Assembly: GCA_037447655.1 (NCBI GenBank) | Contig: JBBHKE010001835.1 | Coordinates: forward strand, 1-64,000 | DNA from: Zygnema cylindricum | Taxonomy: Eukaryota > Streptophyta > Zygnematophyceae > Zygnematales > Zygnemataceae | DNA: 64,000 nt | Reading direction: 5' to 3' | Shown: one piece after another, positions 57,053-64,000 of the stretch | How the letters are laid out: each line of letters opens with the position of its first letter | How positions within the stretch are numbered: position 1 is the stretch's first letter | The notes under the pieces: generated by a model | What the model was told of the DNA's origin: nothing | Seen by the model: only the letters and a program-made list of their open reading frames with translations | Databases searched by the model: none | Program-made: the position numbers and the translations under genes

Positions 57053-59176
57053 GACTCTATTCTTGATGTAGTTAGCATAATTTATGGCTTCTGCCCAAAA
57101 CCTTTTTCCTATCTTCTTGTCGGCCAACATACAACATACAATATCCTCTAGAGTCCCCTTAAACCTCTCAACTACCCCTTTTTTTTTTGGGTTATATGGT
57201 ACAATTTTTTGATGTTGAACTCCCTCATCTCTGAAGTATTCCTCAAATTCGTTAGAGATATATTCTCCCCTATTATCACTTCTTATTTTTTTAATGGGGG
57301 TTCTGTGCAACTTCTCACTCTATGCTTTATATTTTTTGAAGTAAGTTGGTGTTTCACACTTTGTTTTTAAGAATTAGACTCTACAGTATCTAGACCAATC
57401 ATCAGTTATTGTCAACATATACCTCCTCCCTCTGACTGAAGGTACCTTTGCCGGTCCCTAGATGATTGTGTGGACCTAATCTAGTACTTTCTCACCTCTA
57501 TATGTGGCAATTTTGGGAAAGGGGAGTTTGTTAGTCTTACATTCGGCACATCCACTACAATCATCTATCATTTCATTATCCCCAAAGGGAATGCCTTCTA
57601 CTACACCAAGCCTATTCATTTCCCTCAGCCTATCAAAGTGCACATGTCCCAACCACTTGTGCCAAATCATCAAGTTTGGGACACCAACATCGTAAGCATT
57701 ATTCTTTTTATTAATCAAGTTTAGCCAACACATTCCTTGGCTACCCTTATCTGCTGTGAAGTAGACTTCATCCCTATATTTAATTGTAAAGAATCCCTTT
57801 CTAGTGAAAGTAATAAATCGTTTATCATCAATTACAGAGGTAGAGAAGATTTTTACTCTGCCGAGGAATGTAGAGTACATTTGAGAAAGTGAGTTTATAA
57901 TTATTTCCTTACACTAAGACTTTTAAATCTACTAAACCCACTAGATCTGTAATAACTACTCTCCCATCCCCATACTCTATCTCTACAGTAGGGATATTTC
58001 TTAAATTGGTAAAGAGGTGCCTTTTAAGACACATATGCATGGATGCACTCAAATCCATGATCCATCCTTCCTTTGTAGTCTCCCGAATGGCCCTAAGTGC
58101 ACACTTATAGCTTCGAGGGATCTCCTTCTCCTCCGGATTCTCGTCTAGAATGAGCTCCCCATCCTCCTCCTAGGAACTCGTTCTCCCTGGTCTCCCCTTT
58201 CACTTGTGTGACCACAAGTTCATTCTTTTTCCCTTTGGAACAACCCTCTCCACATTTCTCTTTGAGGCTCAGCTCTAACAGCTTCGTACACTTCGCCATG
58301 TAGTGTCCCAACCTTTTGCAGAAATGACAAAGACCCTTTGGTTGCCTAATTCCTCTAGAGTGATCTCTCTCTCCTTTGAAAGCCACTATACGGCTTCCTC
58401 GAATCCTTCCCCAACCAGTCTTTTTCGGCAACTAGAGCTTGAATGCTCTTTCCAACTCTCTGAATCTCAATAGTGTTCTCCTACAGAAGTATCATTCGGA
58501 CCACTGTATTCCACTTCTAAGAAATGTCATCCATTTCCTACACTCGATACATTATGTTTCAATACTCATCAGACAACTTCATCATGAGGGTGTTGACTTT
58601 TATCTTCATTGTACCTATCCACCCGGCACTCTCTATCTCCATATAAAAACAAGAGAGATCAATAGAGTAGTATAATATTTTCCCCTCTTTGTAATTGTAA
58701 TCCCTTAACCTTTGCTCGGCTAACTAGAGCTCTTAAATGGTACCAGCTCTATAGATTTGGACTAAAGTCTCCCACAACTCCTTGGCCTTTAGAATGTGAG
58801 AGCTTGAGTAAGATGCCTCAAAATGAAATACCTAGCAGCCATATTTTTGTATTCCCACGTTTGAATATCGTTTTCCTTGGTCGTCACGACCGCTGCTCTA
58901 AATGCCGTGGCGATAAAAGTAAGAGGTGTCTCCTTCCGTTTCCCTTCTTCGGACACACTGCTCTCCCCATCGTCTACCTTCTATGTTGGGGCAGATGCTG
59001 CTACACAAAACCTCACTCAACTAAACCCAAGTACGATTCCTAGAGAGAGACATTTCGCTTGTCCATTGAGAATACCCCAGTGTCGTTTTTCACACAACAC
59101 CCCTATTATCATGGCTTCCCAAAAAATGAACCCGGATCCGTTGAAGATGGGCACCGTAGAGGGTGGGCCCTTAACC
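57053..59176 (-). pseudogene. Copia element F, gag to integrase
   Basis: After the primer-binding site (59176-59162) gag reads GPPSTVPIFNGSGFIFWEAM and continues with stops. The zinc knuckle CHFCKRLGHYMAKC lies near 58320. A decayed protease follows, then GAG-pre-integrase (IWHKWLGHVHFDRLREMN), CSGCAECK and the integrase core to KKIGKRFWAEAINYANYIKN at about 57056. There the frame switches without interruption into element E's zinc-knuckle region. RT and RNase H of F are gone. Confidence 0.82.
59162..59176 (-). other. Primer-binding site of element F
   Basis: On the minus strand GGTTAAGGGCCCACC follows the LTR end GAATAACA. It matches the complement of the tRNA-iMet anticodon arm at 14 of 15 positions. 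Confidence 0.75.
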
Positions 59177-60462
59177 TGTTATTCCGTATCCCCCATTGGA
59201 CTATAGATTTATGGAAGCCACTAGGCAATTTTTTTAGACCCACTTTCAACTAAGACCAGTGCTACCCAAGCAGGCAAATAAAATATTTGATTGCATCTTT
59301 GTGCAATTTGGACTCCCCAAAGTCCACAACAAAAATAATCACAGAAAACGCCCAACCAGGTGATAAATTCTTAAATGGCAAAGATGCCAATATGTATACA
59401 AACTTGTTGGGAGAGAGGCGACTACCTCCACAATCCTGTAAGTCCTAAACCCCTCTCACAACTCCTATCTGCAATTTTATATCCCCCATTGTCTCACAGA
59501 ATTCAGGAAGCCTCTAGATAGCTTTTGGCTAGCCCTCTTTCTATTTGGATCACTGCTACCCAAGAAGGCAAGTAAACAATCTGAAAACACCCCTATGCAG
59601 TCTACACTCCCTTAAGTCCACAGCAAAAAGAATCTCTGAAAATGCCCAACCAGGCGATTAATTAAAAAGTGGCAAAGAAAAAAATATTTATACAAACGTG
59701 TTGTGGGAGAGGCGGCTACCTCCTCAATCCTCTAAGTACTAAACCCCTCTCAAAACCCCTATCTACTGATGTACTAACCATTTAGAAGACTATACAGTAT
59801 AGAAAGGTACTAAGGCCGATGTACTTTCAGTACGGCCTATGTACGACAAGGCCATGGAGTGGACGTCTGTCTTTTTCAGACTCGTTCTCACGTTCTCTAA
59901 GATTTCCTCTTCTCAATAATACCTTGCCACGTGTCTCTAGATCATGTTGCGTCTGAAAACCGCCAAGGCGGCCATTTTAGGATCTCGGGGATGATGCGGG
60001 CCGTCGGATCCAAACCGGCTTTAATCCTCAGCCCTTCAAAAACAAATGTCTGGTACATTTGTTTCGTGCGTACTGAACGTCAACTAGTTTCTATGTCTGC
60101 TCTTTGTTATTCCGTTAATGGGATTAATGATTTGGCCAATGTTTAAATAGAAGTCAAACCCAATGTTTCTTAACGACCTACTATGACAAACCGGTAAGAG
60201 GTGACGGCTACGCCTCGCTTTGCCGGTCGGAAGATCGAGTCTTGCCGGACTCTACCTTTTTGTTGAGAGTGACTTAGGTCACTCTTTAGTCCTGCCTATA
60301 GAGCTGAGGCAGCCATGGCTCCACCGCCCTCTCTCTCCTTCACTAACTACAATAAGTATGGGGGCTAGAGAGAGACGGTGGAGGCAGGTTGCGTGTGTTT
60401 TTTTTTTTACTAATTAAATTAAGACCTAGAAAATACCTCCCCTAAATCTAATGATTTCAACA
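59177..60462 (-). repeat. LTR shared by elements F and G, with internal tandem duplication
   Basis: It serves as the 5' LTR of F and adjoins G's polypurine tract (minus strand AATAAGGAGAG), so it is also G's 3' LTR. Its distal half is duplicated: about 59187-59481 and 59488-59768 both run from TATCCCCCATTG through ACCAGGYGATWAATT to AAACCCCTCTCA. ATG (59196-59194) is 20 nt before the LTR end. A tRNA-like T-arm (GGAAG-ATCGAGT-CTTGC) lies near 60225. Confidence 0.8.
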
Positions 60463-62995
60463 CTCTCCTTATTTTCTAGTCCAATTTTAGTTTCTCTTTT
60501 AAGCCACACATTTCTCTACAATATTTTAACTCAGGAGAGGGCATAGGTTTTGTCATCATATCAGCCACCATTTCCCCATCACCCCTATACACCAAATTCA
60601 CAATTTTGTTTTCAACCTTTTCCCTCACAAAGCTCAATCTTATATCCATATGCTTAGCTTTGAAATGATGCTTTGGATTGGCTGCAATTGCAATTGCAGC
60701 TTGGTTATCACAAAACACTTCATGCACTCCCTTCTTCATATACCCTGTTCTTGCAATAAAGACTTGACCCACATCAACTCTTTGACAAAAAAACAAGAGG
60801 CCATGTACTTAGCCTCCATAGTGGACTAAGCAACCACCATTTGTTGCTTACTACTCCAACCACAAGCACCTTCCTCCACATATAACACATATCTAGAAGT
60901 GCATCTTCTCATAGGTGCATCCCCATAACTAGCATCACTCCAAGTGGTGATGTCACTGTGCTCCACTCCCAAATGCAACCATAATTCCCTAGTTCCCACT
61001 AAGTATCTCATAACTCTCTTTGGCTGCCTCCCAATCTCTTTTACTAGGATCATTAAGTCTCCTACTGAAGACTCCAATTGCTGCTGCTATGTGTAGTCTG
61101 GTACAATTCATAAAGTAGATTAAACTTCCTACAACCACTGTGTAAGGAATAGACTTCAAAAACAACCTTTCATCTAGACTTATCTGATCATCTAAGATTA
61201 TCACTCCTTCTACGCTCCCATCACTTACTTTCTTCAAGTCCATGGAAGTGGTACAACTGTTTGCCTTTGCCATCAAGAATTTCTCAAGCATATTTATTTC
61301 ATAGCTTCTTTTTGAGTAAGTCTGATAATCCTCTTCACCCTATCTCTTTCCATTTGAATTCCCAATTTGTATTTTGCCTCCCCTAAATCCTTCATGTCAA
61401 ATCTCCCTCTAAGATCTTTCTTTAGCTTATTGATCTTTTTCCATAGACTTACTTAACACCAGCAAATCATCCACATAAATTGAAATGAAAATAACACCAT
61501 TCTCATCCTCAAACATGTAAATAGAATGGTCAGAACTTATCCGGATATATCCTAGACTGGTGAGAAACTCATCTAGTTTCATATTCCATTGTCTCGCGGC
61601 CTGCTTCAGTCCATATAAAGACTTTATGAGTTTGCAGACTTTGCTCTCCTCTCCCTCCTTTAAAAATCCCTCGGGTTGCCGCATGAAGATTTATTTTTCT
61701 AGTTCACCGTTGAGGAAGGCGGTTTTAATATCCATCTAGTGTATTTCCATGTCTTTTGCTGCCGCTAGACTAAGGATAATAGTTACAGATGGGAATCGAA
61801 CCACCGGTGCAAAAGTCTCTTCATAATCTATTCCCTCTTTTTGAGTGAACCCTTCTGCTACCAACCGAGCCTTATATCTCTCAACGGTATTATATGGGTT
61901 CAGTTTTAGTTTAAACACCCATTTGCACCCAATGGGTTTTCTTTCTAGAGGACAGTCTACCAACTCCCAAGTATTAGCTTCCATGATTGAAGCTACCTCA
62001 TCATTTATGGCTCTAACCCATCTATCTTTCTCGGGATTGTCCATTGCCTCTGAGTATGGTTGAGGCTCATCTGGGTGAGATAACTTTGTTACCTTTTGAG
62101 CAGCCTGTTTTTCTTCTACCCTTTTGCTGCTCCTTCCTCCTCCCTCAAAGTTAGAAGTTGGAATGGAGGGAAGTCTTTGATTCCTTCGTACTCTCTCATC
62201 AGCTCCTTAATCCATGGAAACCAGATCCAGCTCATCTTCCTCTTTCTCGTTAGAGTGTATAAAAGTATGAGGAGATTCTGGTATATCTCCCCCATCTTGG
62301 ATCTCCCTTGAATCTGCAATCATCTTTGCACTTCTATCCCTTCTGGGAAGATCTGAGTCCTCCTCACTATCACACTCAAAGCTGATTTTTATTTTCTTAG
62401 TGTATTTGAAGGGATCGAATGACTTTCCTTCATCTATGACAACTAGATGCTTAACCTGAATGATGTCTTCTTTAGCTAAGTCATAGACTCTATAACCCTT
62501 CACATCCTCATCATATCCTACAAAATATCCTGGTTTTCCCTTAGCATCTAGTTTCCAGTTTTTCTTATCTGTGTCAAGACTGTAAACTTGACTACAGAAT
62601 ACTTTCAACTGAGAGATATCCGGTTTCTTCCCAACCCATCTCTCATAAGGTGTCATTCCTTTAATGGCTGTAGTGATGACTCTATTTTTAATGTAGTTAG
62701 CACAGTTCATGGCTTTTGCCCAAATTCTTCTTCCTATTTTCTTGTGAGCCAACATACTACATACATTATCTCCTAGAGTCCGGTTTAACCTCTCAGTTAC
62801 CCCATTTTGTTCTGGATTATTAGGTACAGTTTTTTGATGCTGAACTCCCTCATCTTTCAAGTATTCCTCAAACTGGTAAGAGGTGTACTCTCCCCCATTA
62901 TCACTCCTTATTCGCTTAATGGGGGTTTTATGCAACTTCTCACTCTAGGCTTTGTATTCTTTGAAGTACTTTGTTGTTTCAGACTTTGTTTTAAA
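60463..62995 (-). pseudogene. Copia element G (A family), integrase to RNase H
   Basis: Integrase 62935-62207 is one open frame of about 240 codons with SDNGGEY, an intact GVTERLNR, MTPYERWVGKKPD and LDAKGKPGYFVGYDEDVKGY. The linker follows, then RT ([36 protein letters not shown] near 61460) and RNase H (GTRELWLHLGVE, CDNQAAIAIAANPKHHF, KAKHMDIRLSFV). Stops and frameshifts separate these pieces. The element is cut at 62995 within integrase (FKTKSETTKYFKEYKA). Confidence 0.87.
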
Positions 62996-63052
62996 AAAAA
63001 ACAATCTCGAGAAGTTTGTTTTTTTTAACTTTTTGAAATCTAAAGCAAAAAA

Positions 63053-63104
<52 letters not shown>

Positions 63105-64000
63105 AGCCCAAAAATACTTTGATCAAAAATCACAAACCACAAACAACGAGAAAAAGGGCCTTCAACTCAAAATCAATTACACAAACTTATATATTGATTA
63201 ACATTTCGTTCAACTCCAAATAATTGTTGCAATGTCTTTTCTAAATAAACTTTGTCATTCAAACAAACCATTTCTTGAACTCAAAGGATGGAATGTGAAA
63301 GCTTTGAGGGCTAAAATTTTGGGTAAAATCGTTTCGAGCCTGAAAGATAAAAAAAATCCCATTCTGAGAGCCAAAATTTTGACAAGAATACATACAAGAA
63401 TGGAAGTTTTGAGAACTATTCCCTAATATGTACGCTCTCTCTACCATCTCCTACCTCTCTACCGACTGTTTAGTTGCCATGTGTCCCAAACCACGAACCC
63501 AAGTCGAATAAGACCAAGCACACATATGAGACGAATTTTGTTGTCGTCTCGTTGGCTCCTCAACTTGCCTGAAAGACGGATTTCAGGGCTTACCGGCTTT
63601 TTTACTGATCAAGGAATGTTGACTTGTGGAACTTTCGGGCAGCATTTGAGGCAAGTTTTTCTCTGGTTCCACAGATTTAGGGTTTTCGGAAATTGCGGAT
63701 GTGGTGCCAGCTGCCTCGGAAAGATGTACCCTTCGAATGTCGGCTGAGGGTCGAACTCGATCCAAAAGTCATAAAACCGCATTTCCCCAACTTTTTCTGG
63801 CTTCAATGTCACGTCGCTGATTTTCCTGAACTGCTCCAAGGACAAGTTTGAAAACTACCCGAGTTCCACTAGAAAAAAAAAGGAAGAAAAAAAGGCGCGG
63901 AGAGATAAATTGATAACAACAACAAAGGAAAAAGACAACAAATATATAAAAGAAATAGTTACGGAGCTGGATATAGTTTATTTGGGTAAGGAGGGAGGGG
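62996..64000. other. (AT)n microsatellite and unassigned flank
   Basis: The (AT)n tract is at 63053-63100. A short ATG-initiated frame at 63232-63426 (64 codons, basic) contains two copies of AGGGCTAAAATTTTG-like sequence and has no recognised domain. From 63600 to 63850 the minus strand has a frame with coding-like composition (KISDVTLKPEKVGEMRFYDF, then WIEFDPQPTFEGYIF), next to a TTTTTTTCTAG acceptor-like site near 63870. It may be an exon of an unseen gene, but I cannot identify it. Confidence 0.3.

Overview
This is a window of nuclear eukaryotic DNA. It has GT-AG introns in coding genes, long homopolymer and microsatellite tracts, miniature inverted-repeat elements and a dense nest of LTR retrotransposons. 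It shows no prokaryotic operons, ribosome-binding sites, CRISPR arrays or rRNA. Abundant Ty1/copia elements fit a plant or alga, but I cannot name the lineage from sequence alone.

Positions 1-7.9 kb hold no convincing gene. They carry AT-rich low-complexity DNA and two short-element families. One family has TIRs beginning CACCG and ending CGGTG, mostly with TA on both flanks. The other is hAT-like, with CAGAGGTCGCAAA termini. Positions 7.9-16.3 kb are the genic part. A secreted fasciclin (FAS1) gene with two visible exons (7923-8201, 10437-10729) runs into a 10-N assembly gap. After the gap come six exons of a VPS13-like lipid-transfer C-terminal region (11054-16045), all phase-compatible if a 13-nt microexon at 14481-14493 is used. 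Positions 16.3-20.4 kb are purine-rich repeats, a 490-bp tandem duplication and another CACCG element.

From 20.45 kb to about 63.0 kb the window is almost wholly LTR retrotransposon. In order these are: copia A (+, both LTRs); a gag fragment I (-); a gag-only element J (+) with 1.4-kb LTRs; copia B (-), whose 5' LTR is split by a complete copia C (-, TSD CATAT); a Ty3/gypsy integrase with a C-terminal PHD finger, split by a solo J-type LTR (TSD GTTAC) and followed by its own LTR; copia fragment K (-), split by a solo A-type LTR; copia fragment D (+); and a chain of A-family copies E, F and G (-) joined by a shared LTR and by an internal gag/integrase recombination junction. Every element is damaged by stops, frameshifts or truncation. 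Positions 63.0-64.0 kb hold an (AT)n tract and unassigned sequence.

The most interesting biology is the retrotransposon priming and translation start. A 15-nt primer-binding site in element A is the exact complement of the anticodon arm of initiator tRNA-Met, so priming by a cleaved half-tRNA is implied, as known for Drosophila copia and yeast Ty5. The same site recurs, more or less degraded, in F, C, I and B. In the A family the gag start codon position lies exactly 20 nt before the LTR end, so gag is translated across the primer-binding site. The A-family LTRs also carry an antisense tRNA-like sequence.
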